Assembly: GCA_021205645.1 (NCBI GenBank)
Contig: JAJPXE010000114.1
Coordinates: 1 to 44,879, forward strand
From: Candidatus Gastranaerophilales bacterium
GTDB lineage: Bacteria > Cyanobacteriota > Vampirovibrionia > Gastranaerophilales > Gastranaerophilaceae
Direction of reading: 5' to 3'
DNA: 44,879 nucleotides
The notes below the pieces were generated by a model that made no database searches, had not been told where the DNA came from, and saw only the letters and a list, made by a program, of their open reading frames with translations. How positions within the stretch are numbered: the first letter of the stretch is position 1; each line of letters opens with the position of its first letter. A program made the translations under genes and the position numbers. Below are positions 1 to 8,079 of this stretch, one piece after another.

Positions 1-569
1 CAAAAATAGTTAATATATATAAATTATAATGATTGTTGGTAGGATTTTGCGAGGGACACTTTTTAATTAACATTACTAACTATAATTATATTCATTGGCC
101 GCAAAATTTTACAAGTGCAGGAGAAGATTTTAAATTACTTATTACTATTAACTATTATTATAAAGAACTATATGTTAAAGAGTAAGGAGTTGAGGGCAGA
201 AAAACCGAAGGGTTGAATTTGGCCGGAAGGAGTGGTAGGATAAAAATGAATGGTGCCGCCGGTGCATTTCTCCTATTTTTGATTCTGGCCTCAAAATATC
301 GAGTAAAAAGCCCCTTCTCGGTGGGCAAACTACCCTTGCCTATGAAACTACCCCTTTTGAGAGTTTGGTCTTAAAATCCGGTAAGTTGTTCGGCAAAAAC
401 GGTTTAAAATCGAATTTGTCAAATTTGCACAATTATTGGCCCTTTTGGAGTTGTTTTATTTGTTACCGAACAGGCAACCGGTTAGATTGACATTCCGAAA
501 ATGCTGTGTTATACTTGAGAAAATTGCAAATTTGGGGGTTGCGCCCGTGGGTAAGGAGGTGAGTCGTGA
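1..569. other. Non-coding AT-rich leader region
   Basis: No convincing gene is seen on either strand. The first 180 bases are very AT-rich. A short direct repeat (AAACTACCC) occurs near 328 and 348. The stretch ends in a strong promoter and the ribosome site of the first gene, so it most likely holds regulatory DNA at the left edge of the early operon. I see no clear origin, attachment site or RNA gene. Confidence 0.5.
487..515 (+). promoter_or_regulatory. Consensus sigma-A promoter of the early operon
   Basis: TTGACA at 487-492, a 17-base spacer, and TATACT at 510-515: a perfect -35 box and a one-off -10 box. The expected start of transcription is near 522, about 48 bases before the first gene. 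This is a host-type promoter, suited to transcription right after infection. Confidence 0.85.
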
Positions 570-890
570 ATGAGTTTTAGTCTTAGTAAGGTCGAGCAGG
601 AAACTATCATCTGCTACAACGAGGCTGAGAAAACAGCCAGCGTGTACACACATAATGGGCCGCTGCGCAAAAAATTGGAACGGCTGGCCCAGGAAAGGCC
701 GGATGAGTGCCGCCTAGAGCGGACAAGTCATGAAGGACAAGCGGTAGATTATATCGTGCCCAAAAAATGGGTCAAGGTGAGTGCGGGCCGACAGTGGACA
801 GAGGAACAGAGACAAGTCGCTGCGGAGCATGGCCGTAATTTTGGTTTTCAGCCGAAAAAGACGGATAGTTTGCCGGAGAATGAAGGGTAA
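570..890 (+). CDS. Conserved hypothetical early protein, 106 aa
   Basis: The ATG lies behind a very strong ribosome site (AAGGAGGTGAG at about 552-562) directly downstream of the consensus promoter, so this is the first gene of the early operon. The protein is charged and soluble. It opens with a KVEQETIICYNEAEKTASVYT-like stretch that I recall from small proteins of clostridial phages and conjugative elements, including a later YIVPKKWVKV segment. No catalytic motif or membrane segment is visible. The function is unknown; a role in early takeover or DNA metabolism is only suggested by its position. Confidence 0.75.
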   Translation: MSFSLSKVEQETIICYNEAEKTASVYTHNGPLRKKLERLAQERPDECRLERTSHEGQAVDYIVPKKWVKVSAGRQWTEEQRQVAAEHGRNFGFQPKKTDSLPENEG

Positions 891-963
891 GCTGCCCTTG
901 GGGGTATAACTTCCCACCTAAGTTGGAAAAATTTTTTGAGACGGATAAAAAGCCGTGTCGAGT

Positions 964-981
964 GGACTGGTAGGCCAGTTC
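964..981 (+). terminator. Weak hairpin after the first gene
   Basis: ACTGG (966-970) and CCAGT (975-979) form a short stem around a TAGG loop, followed by an ATTTATTTA tract. It lies between the first gene and the antirepressor gene. It could be a weak terminator or attenuator, but the stem is short and the downstream tract is not a clean T-run. Confidence 0.3.
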
Positions 982-1089
982 ATTTATTTAAAGGGCTTAA
1001 CAGGCAATTCAGACAGTACCAAGAAAAAATAAGCGTTATGTATTTGGCCGCCAGGTCGGGCAAGTAAAACAAAAAAGGAGCTAGAAAAT

Positions 1090-2010
1090 ATGGATGTAAT
1101 GGCAATGTCAATTTTTGAGAATGAGCAGTTTGGTCAGGTGCGCGGCATGATGATTGATGATGAGCCGTGGTTTGTTGGAAAAGATGTGGCGAGTGCGTTG
1201 GGGTATGGGAATACGAGGCAAGCAATTGCAACGAATGTGGACAAAGAAGATAGGGGCGTCCACTCTGTGGACTCCCCCTCTGGAGTACAGGAAATGACTA
1301 TCATCAACGAGTCTGGTATGTATTCTCTCATATTTGGAAGCAAGCTTGAAAAGGCGAAGGAATTTAAGCATTGGGTGACTTCTGAGGTACTACCTTCTAT
1401 TCGCAAGGATGGGGGATATATAAGGCCAGAAAAACGAGAAGAGAAGGAGAAGTCTGCTGAAGATTATTTTTTCGAGGTTGTTCAATCCGCCATGTCTATG
1501 AATAGGCTGATGGTTGAGACGCAAGAGGTTACGGAGAACGTGCGTTTGGCTATGTCTAGCAATCTCGATTTCGCCAAATTTATATATTCGACATTGGGGC
1601 ACGAGGATAAGGTGGTGCCGATGGCGGAATTGTCGAAGGAGCCTGCTTCAGTCCCTGCCCAAATTTTAACTCCTTACACAACCACCGGAGACGCCTATCG
1701 TGATGCTCTTGTAAATGCGGCTAAAAAGAAGTGGACTACCACTGATATTGCGAAAGATTACACTATGAGTCCAAGGGATTTCAACGCTATGCTTCGTGGA
1801 TACGGCATTCAACACAAAGAGGGCAAAGTCTGGCGGTTGAATGACGAATATAAGGGAAAGGGTTATGACGCATATGCAGATGTGTGGGCCGAGGGATTTG
1901 ACCCGTCCATTATGTTCTGGACGAAAGAGGGGCGGCTGTTTTTGTATGATTATTTGAAGGAACGCGGTAAGCAGCCTACATCTGGCCCCATTGTAGAGGA
2001 TGTGGCGTAA
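1090..2010 (+). CDS. Phage antirepressor, BRO-N plus KilAC-type domains
   Basis: This 306-residue protein has an N-terminal BRO domain (about residues 5-110), recognisable by WFVGKDVASALGY, the NESGMYSLIFGSKLEKAKEF segment and the WVTSEVLPSIRKDGGY ending. A C-terminal KilAC-like DNA-binding domain spans about residues 190-290 (TTTDIAKDY, LRGYGIQHKEGKVW, MFWTKEGRLFLYDYL). Such proteins bind DNA or repressors and act as lysogeny antirepressors or early regulators. The ATG at 1090 follows AAGGAG at good spacing; ATGs three and five codons later are possible alternatives. No repressor or integrase gene is seen in the window, so whether the phage is temperate cannot be decided. Confidence 0.9.
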   Translation: MDVMAMSIFENEQFGQVRGMMIDDEPWFVGKDVASALGYGNTRQAIATNVDKEDRGVHSVDSPSGVQEMTIINESGMYSLIFGSKLEKAKEFKHWVTSEVLPSIRKDGGYIRPEKREEKEKSAEDYFFEVVQSAMSMNRLMVETQEVTENVRLAMSSNLDFAKFIYSTLGHEDKVVPMAELSKEPASVPAQILTPYTTTGDAYRDALVNAAKKKWTTTDIAKDYTMSPRDFNAMLRGYGIQHKEGKVWRLNDEYKGKGYDAYADVWAEGFDPSIMFWTKEGRLFLYDYLKERGKQPTSGPIVEDVA

Positions 2011-2055
2011 TGGTATTGCTTTGATGGGTAATTTAGTAAAGAAAGGAATCTAAAA

Positions 2056-2334
2056 ATGAATATTTACAAAACTTCTATTAATAGTCCTACTCTCCGCGAG
2101 GTTCTTTCTATTGATTTTGGAGAGACAACCACTGTTTATGTGCATGACGACGAGATTGATTTTGAGAGTGGAAATGAGGCGCTGTTTTCGGTTGATTCTC
2201 CCTGCTGCGCCCCAGAGAAATTTTTGAGAGAAGAATATCTTAATGCAAAGATTGTTGCTATTGCGGGGAGTACGCCATATGTTTATGTATTAGTGGATGT
2301 GTTATGGGGGGGCGTAATATGGAAGAATCTTTAA
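2056..2334 (+). CDS. Hypothetical protein, 92 aa
   Basis: A small acidic soluble protein whose ATG follows AAAGGAATC. It has two adjacent cysteines (PCCAPEKF) in the middle and a hydrophobic C-terminal end (STPYVYVLVDVLWGG). Its 3' end overlaps the next start by 16 bases, typical of translational coupling in this early operon. I do not recognise the family. Confidence 0.65.
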   Translation: MNIYKTSINSPTLREVLSIDFGETTTVYVHDDEIDFESGNEALFSVDSPCCAPEKFLREEYLNAKIVAIAGSTPYVYVLVDVLWGGVIWKNL

Positions 2335-2540
2335 AACCCTGTCCATTTTGTGGCAAAGACAGGGTTGGGGTAGATGCAGCACATAGTGGAAATTATCTTA
2401 AAATTGCGGTTCAATGCTACGGGTGTGGCGCAAAGACCTCCACGGCATGGGTTCCTTTGGATGGGCACATAGATTTGATAGGTGTTATCAATGAGAACGT
2501 ACATAATGTGACAGGGCTATGGAATAGACGGGATGGATAG
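2319..2540 (+). CDS. Lar-like restriction alleviation zinc protein
   Basis: The protein starts MEESLKPCPFCGKDRV and has a second CYGCGAK pair about 25 residues later, a four-cysteine zinc ribbon followed by a C-terminal LWNRRDG. This is the layout of Lar-type restriction alleviation proteins (LKPCPFCG ... C..C ... WN.R), which in phages can weaken host type I restriction. I chose the ATG at 2319, about 73 aa, because it follows GGGGGG and leaves the motif at the N-terminus; an in-frame ATG at 2304 is possible. Function is inferred from family resemblance. Confidence 0.7.
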   Translation: MEESLKPCPFCGKDRVGVDAAHSGNYLKIAVQCYGCGAKTSTAWVPLDGHIDLIGVINENVHNVTGLWNRRDG

Positions 2541-2829
2541 TAAGTCTACTCCATTATTTGGCCCGCACTATGTACAGGGCTACACAGCCACGCTTTTAGA
2601 CATTCAGCGAATTTTGGAGGACAACAGTCTTCGAGATGATATGAAGCGGCACAAGATGCCCTTCAATCAGAGAAATATGGCTGCGCTACTTCAGTGTGTG
2701 ATAGATAATCGTGTGATGCTGCGCGAAGACCCAGACGCATTTGTGCGGTGTACAAAGGATAAGGAGTTCGAGATGGTCAGTGGGAGCTGGCGGCATCCGG
2801 TTTCGCAGAAAGTGAGGGCAAGGATATGA
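2533..2829 (+). CDS. Hypothetical protein, 98 aa
   Basis: Overlaps the previous gene by eight bases. The protein is basic, helical and soluble (FNQRNMAALLQCVIDNRVMLREDPDAF) with no visible motif. The stop overlaps the next start in an ATGAG arrangement, so it belongs to the same coupled early operon. I do not recognise it. Confidence 0.6.
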   Translation: MDSKSTPLFGPHYVQGYTATLLDIQRILEDNSLRDDMKRHKMPFNQRNMAALLQCVIDNRVMLREDPDAFVRCTKDKEFEMVSGSWRHPVSQKVRARI

Positions 2830-3275
2830 GCGACAACAAGAAACCCAGGATTTGTGAAGTGCTTGGGGTAGAAGTTCTGGAAAGGTTTAAATTCTCGTCA
2901 ACTGGATGGACGTTCGTGGTGGATGAGAACGGTAATATGCAGAGATATGACGATGGCGATTTACTTCCTTTGTGTAGCACTTTGAGCGTGTCAATCTTAA
3001 TTGATGTCATCAATGGAGCGTTGCCAGTTATTCATCTTCCACGCTGGACAGCAGAAGATGTCGAGGACGCAAAAGCGCTGCGCCGGATTTGGCCGAATGC
3101 TACAAAAGTCAGACGAGAGATAGGGAATTGGCTTCTGACGATTTATCAAGAAGAAGATGCGTGGTTTGTTACGAACAGCAGGGCGTTTTCTTCTTTGAAG
3201 CCTGACGAAACGGTTATGCTTGATGAAATTTTAGCATCGGAGGATGAGCTTATTTTTCCAGGGATGACTATGTGA
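2826..3275 (+). CDS. Hypothetical protein, 149 aa
   Basis: A soluble protein of 149 residues with overlapping junctions at both ends (ATGA at 2826, and a GTGA overlap at 3272). It begins with a charged MSDNKKPRICEVLGVEV segment, which the start of the next protein loosely echoes (VLETLGVKLL), and ends in an acidic LDEILASEDELIFPG tail. The family is not recognised. The similar openings hint that this gene and the next may share an N-terminal recognition segment. Confidence 0.6.
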   Translation: MSDNKKPRICEVLGVEVLERFKFSSTGWTFVVDENGNMQRYDDGDLLPLCSTLSVSILIDVINGALPVIHLPRWTAEDVEDAKALRRIWPNATKVRREIGNWLLTIYQEEDAWFVTNSRAFSSLKPDETVMLDEILASEDELIFPGMTM

Positions 3276-3586
3276 TTGAGCATAGTGGAAACGTTCTGGA
3301 GACTTTGGGTGTAAAACTATTATTGGAGAGTGTGAGTAATTGTTGTGAATCAAGAAAAACAGAAACGCTGCCAATGGAACAGATGGTAGTAGATTTTTGC
3401 CAGGTTGTTAATAGTTGCCAAGAGTGCCCGTTTGATGCCGTTGTGCCAAATACTCATAGTTGTTGCAGCTATGCGGTGGAAAAGCCAGATGTAGCTATTC
3501 AGATAATGACTGCAACAGGGCATCTTATAGTTAGGGAGGACGGCACCTATATAGTTAGGGGGGATGGTACCTATGAAACGAGATGA
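3272..3586 (+). CDS. Hypothetical cysteine-rich protein, 104 aa
   Basis: GTG start overlapping the previous stop. The middle holds several cysteines (SNCCESRK, NSCQECPF, HSCCSYAV) that could bind a metal ion or form a small knot. The C-terminus is a tandem duplication, IVREDGTY then IVRGDGTY, encoded by two near-identical 24-base units. The function is unknown. The 3' end overlaps the next gene. Confidence 0.6.
   Translation: MIEHSGNVLETLGVKLLLESVSNCCESRKTETLPMEQMVVDFCQVVNSCQECPFDAVVPNTHSCCSYAVEKPDVAIQIMTATGHLIVREDGTYIVRGDGTYETR
3526..3573 (+). repeat. Tandem 24-base repeat at gene end
   Basis: Two head-to-tail copies of a 24-base unit (TATAGTTAGGG..., 3526-3549 and 3550-3573) differ at only a few positions. 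They encode two eight-residue units of the upstream protein. The second copy also supplies the GGGGGG ribosome site and the start of the next gene. Confidence 0.8.
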
Positions 3587-4157
3587 ATGCCTGGACAGGG
3601 CCATGAAAAGTGTTTGCGGCGGGCGCGAGTTAGATTATGGCTCGCCTGAAAACAATTTTGCTGTGATTGCACAGCTTTGGGATGTGTATTTTCAGGCTAA
3701 ATGTATGAGTGATGTCTATGTGGAAATTGACTCAGATGATGTAGCCAACATGATGGTGCTGTTTAAGTTGGGGCGCGTTATATCTGGAACGGCCACCTCG
3801 GACAGCTATGTTGATATGGCCGGGTATGCTGCTTGCGCGTGTGAGCTGGCAACTTATGGAGAAAATCAGCCGGAAAAGTCTGCCAAAGAAGCGGGGTATC
3901 AGCCACATCCCATTATCGACCCGATTGACCATACGATTCAGTATAAGGGGTGGACGGGGGTTTATGATTACTCAAAAGAAGACACCATGTATGTTGGTAA
4001 GCTGTTAAGTGCGAAGGCCGGAGATTGCGTCCATTTTCATGGTTCAACTTTAAAGGAGCTTGCAGAGCATTTTGTGTCGGCCATTGAGGAATATCTTGAG
4101 GCGCGGGAAATACTGGACGGCAAAAAGAAGGACGTAAACAATGTTGTTTCAGATTAA
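3573..4157 (+). CDS. DUF6378-like phage protein
   Basis: The first 100 residues carry the layout typical of the DUF6378 family of phage proteins: DYGSPENNFAVIAQLWDVYF, then DDVANMMVLFKLGRV, then DSYVDMAGYAACACELA. A roughly 90-residue C-terminal extension (about 95-194) is not recognised and contains GWTGVYDY and a lysine-rich end. I placed the start at ATG 3573, about 194 aa, because GGGGGG lies nine bases upstream; ATG 3564 is the in-frame alternative. The biochemical function of the family is unknown. Confidence 0.7.
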   Translation: MKRDECLDRAMKSVCGGRELDYGSPENNFAVIAQLWDVYFQAKCMSDVYVEIDSDDVANMMVLFKLGRVISGTATSDSYVDMAGYAACACELATYGENQPEKSAKEAGYQPHPIIDPIDHTIQYKGWTGVYDYSKEDTMYVGKLLSAKAGDCVHFHGSTLKELAEHFVSAIEEYLEAREILDGKKKDVNNVVSD

Positions 4158-4314
4158 ACGTGTTGCAGATGGTAAAGTGGTTATGTGGACAGAGAATGAA
4201 GATTTCATTTATGATGCAGAAATTATCAAAGAAATGAATCGCGCAGGTTATATGGCGTATCTGGATGGTAAAATTTATCGTCCAGGACGTAAAAATAAAA
4301 AGGAGGAAGTTTGA
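4141..4314 (+). CDS. Small hypothetical protein, 57 aa
   Basis: This short gene starts inside the end of the upstream gene (ATG 4141, overlap of 17 bases). It encodes a basic 57-residue protein that begins MLFQIKRVADGKVVMW and ends in a lysine-rich tail. The tail codons AAGGAGGAA double as the ribosome site of the next gene, which supports that both are real. No family is recognised. Confidence 0.6.
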   Translation: MLFQIKRVADGKVVMWTENEDFIYDAEIIKEMNRAGYMAYLDGKIYRPGRKNKKEEV

Positions 4315-4316
4315 TT

Positions 4317-4484
4317 GTGAAGAATTTGTTTCACAGGGAAGGTTTTTCAATTTTGGTATTTGGTCTTAATGCGATTGTTGCTGCGGTGGCGGTTTGCAGT
4401 GGTGAAAAGACTTTGGCCCTTTGTGGCATTGCGAATATGCTGTTTTGGGCTGCTGATACCTTGCATTGGGTGAATGGAGAGTGA
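4317..4484 (+). CDS. Small two-helix membrane protein, 55 aa
   Basis: The GTG at 4317 lies ten bases after AGGAGG; a TTG at 4311 is the alternative. The protein MKNLFHREGFSILVFG... has two hydrophobic segments separated by SGEKT, and ends WAADTLHWVNGE. It probably sits in the cell membrane as a hairpin. It lies between an early regulator cluster and dUTPase. Function unknown; small phage membrane proteins often act in host takeover or superinfection exclusion, but nothing in the sequence shows that here. Confidence 0.6.
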   Translation: MKNLFHREGFSILVFGLNAIVAAVAVCSGEKTLALCGIANMLFWAADTLHWVNGE

Positions 4485-4489
4485 ATGCT

Positions 4490-4915
4490 GTGAAGGTTAT
4501 GTTAGATGAGGGGGCATTTTTGCCCACAAAGGCGCATGAGAATGACGCAGGTTGGGATTTGTATTCAAAAGAAGATGGAGATGTTCGTCTTTGGAACGGG
4601 TCGTCTTATGTGTTTGATACAGGAGTTCATATTCAGATTCCACCTGGGTTTGTTGGCATGATTAAAAGTCGCAGTGGGATGAACTTTAATTATGGTCTTC
4701 AGGCTGAAGGAGTGGTGGATGCGGATTATTTGGGCAGCATTAAAGTGAAGTTGTATTGTAATGATGTTGGAGAGAACTGCTGTGCGGTTGTTGCTCCTGG
4801 AGATAAAATTGCCCAGCTTGTCGTGATGCCGATTGCTGCCTTCGGGCTTGAACCCGTAGACAGTCTTGAGCCAACTGAGCGTGGCAGCAACGGTTTTGGG
4901 TCTTCAGGGCGGTAA
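4490..4915 (+). CDS. dut: Trimeric dUTPase
   Basis: dUTP diphosphatase converts dUTP to dUMP and pyrophosphate, keeping uracil out of phage DNA and feeding dTMP synthesis. All five family motifs are visible in order: AGWDLYS, KSRSGM, GVVDADYLGSIKVKLY, GDKIAQLVV, and the C-terminal ERGSNGFGSSG P-loop-like lid. At about 141 residues it has the usual size of the homotrimeric family. I placed the start at GTG 4490, ten bases after GGAG; the frame is open up to a TTG at 4466, but that would overlap the previous gene. Confidence 0.95.
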   Translation: MKVMLDEGAFLPTKAHENDAGWDLYSKEDGDVRLWNGSSYVFDTGVHIQIPPGFVGMIKSRSGMNFNYGLQAEGVVDADYLGSIKVKLYCNDVGENCCAVVAPGDKIAQLVVMPIAAFGLEPVDSLEPTERGSNGFGSSGR

Positions 4916-4948
4916 AATGCCGCTCACCGAACGAGGTGGTGGTGATTA

Positions 4949-6916
4949 TTGGCTAAACAAAAGAAGTTACAGCAGTACATTTTTAAGATAAACTCAACTT
5001 TGCTGGCTAGAAACAATTGGGACTATTATATCTCGTTGGAACGAGCCAGAAAAATACCCGGCATGGTTGTGTCGCTGGCAGATTCTCAAATACTCTCGTG
5101 GATAAATGAGCTGAATGGTATGGAAGATTATGACGAGAAAGCCAGAGAGGTAAAGGCGCAGATTCAGAGAATTAAGCGCCAGCCCAGCAGCCCAGAGAAT
5201 AAAATTAAGATTTCAAGTCTATATAAGCAGCTATATCAACTTCAGTTTAAAGAAGACTATGTTTGTGTGGTTATGGACAAGAAATCTGATTATAAACGAG
5301 CAAATCAGGGGTTTAAAATCAACGGGATTGAGTATAAACGGCTGATTTGTACCACAAATGGGGTGAAAACCTCCTCCGTGGTATATGTGAGTGTGCGGCT
5401 GCACCAGATTTTACGGGATAGGATTGACAATGGCAGAAATATGGAAACGCCACTCGTCCCCGCAAAACTGGGGGCTTACGAGTCCCTGGTTGCCAGCGCT
5501 TCACTCCCCGTGAGTTGGCCTAGACCACCGGATTCTAAAATTCCGGGCGGCATTATTGTGGTGAAGGATTGTGAAACGCATTTTAAAGCGGATTTAATAA
5601 ATATTGATACGAGCAAAGATGGGGCGGAGCCAACAGTTGAGTTTGCGCCTAATCAAGACGTGAAGAACAACTGCTCGGATGGCTGCTCTATGATGCTGCC
5701 GTCACTGTCGAGAAGATGGAACGGCGAGCTGAATGGGGATTTTGAGGATACACTCAGCGGGTGTAATTTACGATGCGCCTGGACAAAGGGTATGACATTC
5801 ACGTTTGATTTTATTGAGTTCGCAGAAAAAATCGTTGGAGCATCTGATGAATGCCCTGAAAAATATCTGATTACAGATGTTTGGGGGCAGCAGAGAGATA
5901 TTCGGGATGCTGAGTTGATTTTGACTGAGAGCCAGTTGAAGTTGTGGGCTTGCTATGACTCGTGGGAAGATTATTTTGAGAAATGCCTGAAGAATGGGTA
6001 TACGATACGGGTAGTTAAGACGGCCCCGCATGAGTTAGATGATGTGAGACAGACTAATTACCAATATTTGCAAGTTTTTGAACTTTCTGATGACGATATT
6101 GAAGATTTAATAGCCCCAACTGTAAATGAGATTAAGGACATTACGGGGTTAGACCCACAAAAGAGCATTGTTTATTTATGCGGGAAGGGGTTAAATGAGA
6201 AGACTGTTGCGTATGCAGACCCGTGTGCCAGGGCGATTATGGTAGATGAAAATGCGATAAATGATGCCTATATTCGCTCGAAAATCAGCAAAATGATAAG
6301 CACTCGGATACGAGAGGCTAAGATTGGGGTTCTTGATGTACATAGTAATTTTCAGATTATTTCTGGAGATTTATATGCGCTTTGCGAGAGTATGTTTGGG
6401 CTTGAGGTGTATGGGCTGCTGAAGGCTGGCGAAATTTATAGCAAGTATTGGCGAGATGAAAATGTAGAAGGCGTTTTGTGTTTTAGATCGCCCATGAGCA
6501 ATCGTTGGTCGGTGGTTCGGCAGAATATTTCTTATGATGATGAGGCTGCTTATTGGTTTAGGTATATAGATTGCTGTATGGTTGTAAATGGTTGGGATAT
6601 GATGCTTTCAAGTCTCAACGGGGCTGATATGGACGGCGATATTATATATTCAACTAATAATTTAGTTTTGATGAATAATCAAGAAAATCTTCCTCCGTTG
6701 AGTTGTGCGCAAAGTGCAGCTAAAAAAGTGATGGTTGCAGAAGATGATGTAGTTGAATCTAATTTAAATGGTTTCGGCAGTAAAATCGGACAAATTACGA
6801 ACAGAATTACGGCTATTACGAGTTTAATGGCGAATTATGAGCCAGGGAGCTTGGAATATGAAACGCTGGAGAGGAGAACCCAAATGGGGCAAAAAATTCA
6901 GCAGGATGAAATTGAT
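4949..6916 (+). CDS. YonO-like single-chain RNA polymerase, exon 1
   Basis: Encodes residues 1-656 of a 930-residue protein made by joining 4949-6916 to 7255-8079. The key evidence is LNGADMDGDI, with the DxDGD signature at residues 560-564. These are the three metal-binding aspartates of the double-psi-beta-barrel RNA polymerases, meaning cellular beta', the QDE-1 type and the phage YonO type. A YonO-like enzyme would be a DNA-directed RNA polymerase, expected to transcribe phage late genes without the host enzyme. Start is TTG at 4949 behind AGGTGG. The exon would run into a stop at 6974 if unspliced, giving a 675-residue product cut about 110 residues after the active site. Confidence 0.8.
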
Positions 6917-7254
6917 TATTATGGTCACTTTGGGCGGCAACGTTCATTGAAAAATGTGGTGAACCTACAGATGTAGGGTGTGGATTCAACGGGAAGTAGC
7001 ACTAGGAAATGAGTGTGAGTGAATCTGCTAACTGGGGACAGTTAAGTTTTGTATAGCAAAATATGCCAATCCAGTGCCAATAAATGGGTCAAACGACTAT
7101 CCCATAGGCTGTGAAATTCGGCAACAGGAGTAGGGGCGTGGTGAAATTCCACGCTGGGTGAGAACCCCTCAAATCGAAGCGCCACACTCCGCTTTTGCGG
7201 ATGAAGATATAGTCTATCCCCCTAAAAAGTATCGGGAAACCGAGGGTATTAGAG
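6917..7254 (+). ncRNA. Group I intron in the RNA polymerase gene
   Basis: A 338-base intron with no reading frame. The P7 strands are GACTAT (7095-7100, within CAAACGACTATCCC) and ATAGTC (7209-7214, within GAAGATATAGTC). A Q-like segment lies at about 7064-7080. The TAGGGGCG...GGGTGAGAACCCCT...AAATCGAA block resembles the matching part of tape-measure intron 1. The 5' site follows a T (GAAATTGAT) that pairs as U.G with GTTCATT at 6942-6948. The last base is G7254. Removal joins DEID to KAKGIIPTP in frame. Confidence 0.85.
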
Positions 7255-8079
7255 AAAGCCAAGGGAATTATCCCAACACCAATGCCGGTTGAGTGGTACG
7301 TTTACAGTGCAAACCGGATAAAACCGGATGATTCAGAGGAAGAAAAGGAGAAAAAACGATTAAATCAACGTATTTGTGCGCATAAAAAGCCATATTTCTT
7401 CGGCTACAATTATCAGTCGCTCAAGCGCGAATATGACCAATGCGTGGCCGAAATGGATGCAAAATTACAAAATTTATATCAAAAAACGCTACGAGAGCTG
7501 CAAAATTCGGACAATTTAACGCCCGACGAAGAAAAGGCGTTAAGTGTATGCCAGCGACAGTTGCCGCTTGACTGTTCGCCCTCAACAATGAATCGGATTT
7601 GCTGGGCGATTGAGCGTCATTTCGACAAAACAGAACTGCCGTCAGCCAGCGAGTTTGATTATTCCATATATAAGAGCGGATGTGAATACAGTGCTGAGGA
7701 CGCCGCCAGCATTAAACAGGTATGCGCAGAGTATCAAAAAAGTATTAAGTTAGCCCAAAATGAGGCGTCTGGCAATGCAAATGTCGAGCCAATTGATAAG
7801 CGGCAGCTTTTACAGTGTTTGCAGGAAAAATGCGAAAGCATCTGCCCAAACAGCACAGAGTTGTGTGAAATTTTGCTTGATTTATGTTATTCAGATGGAG
7901 CCAGCAAGGGCATTGTGTGGGAGTTGTGCGGAGATGACATAGTAGAGAACCTATTGCGGAAGACCAATTACAAAATAACATACCCAGAACGTGTAAAGTC
8001 TGGTGGGTTCTGGTGCTGCGGCGCACAATTCATTTCAAAGACTATAACACTTGATGAGGAGGTGTGTTATTTTGATTGA
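7255..8079 (+). CDS. YonO-like single-chain RNA polymerase, exon 2
   Basis: Encodes residues 657-930. The first codons read KAKGIIPTPMPVEWY and continue the exon 1 sequence QQDEID without a gap, which fixes the junction. A local ATG at 7282 (MPVEWYVY) would look like a separate 265-residue gene but lies inside the conserved polymerase body. The end is helical and cysteine-containing. The stop overlaps the start of the zinc-ribbon gene downstream by eight bases, so the two products are translationally coupled. Confidence 0.8.
   Translation, partial: KAKGIIPTPMPVEWYVYSANRIKPDDSEEEKEKKRLNQRICAHKKPYFFGYNYQSLKREYDQCVAEMDAKLQNLYQKTLRELQNSDNLTPDEEKALSVCQRQLPLDCSPSTMNRICWAIERHFDKTELPSASEFDYSIYKSGCEYSAEDAASIKQVCAEYQKSIKLAQNEASGNANVEPIDKRQLLQCLQEKCESICPNSTELCEILLDLCYSDGASKGIVWELCGDDIVENLLRKTNYKITYPERVKSGGFWCCGAQFISKTITLDEEVCYFD

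Noticed and set aside
1..569. Possible attachment site, origin or small RNA in the leader
   Set aside because: Only short, imperfect repeats; no structure strong enough to support a claim.
7282..8079. Separate 265-residue gene after the polymerase
   Set aside because: No ribosome site before ATG 7282, and the reading frame continues the polymerase after intron removal.
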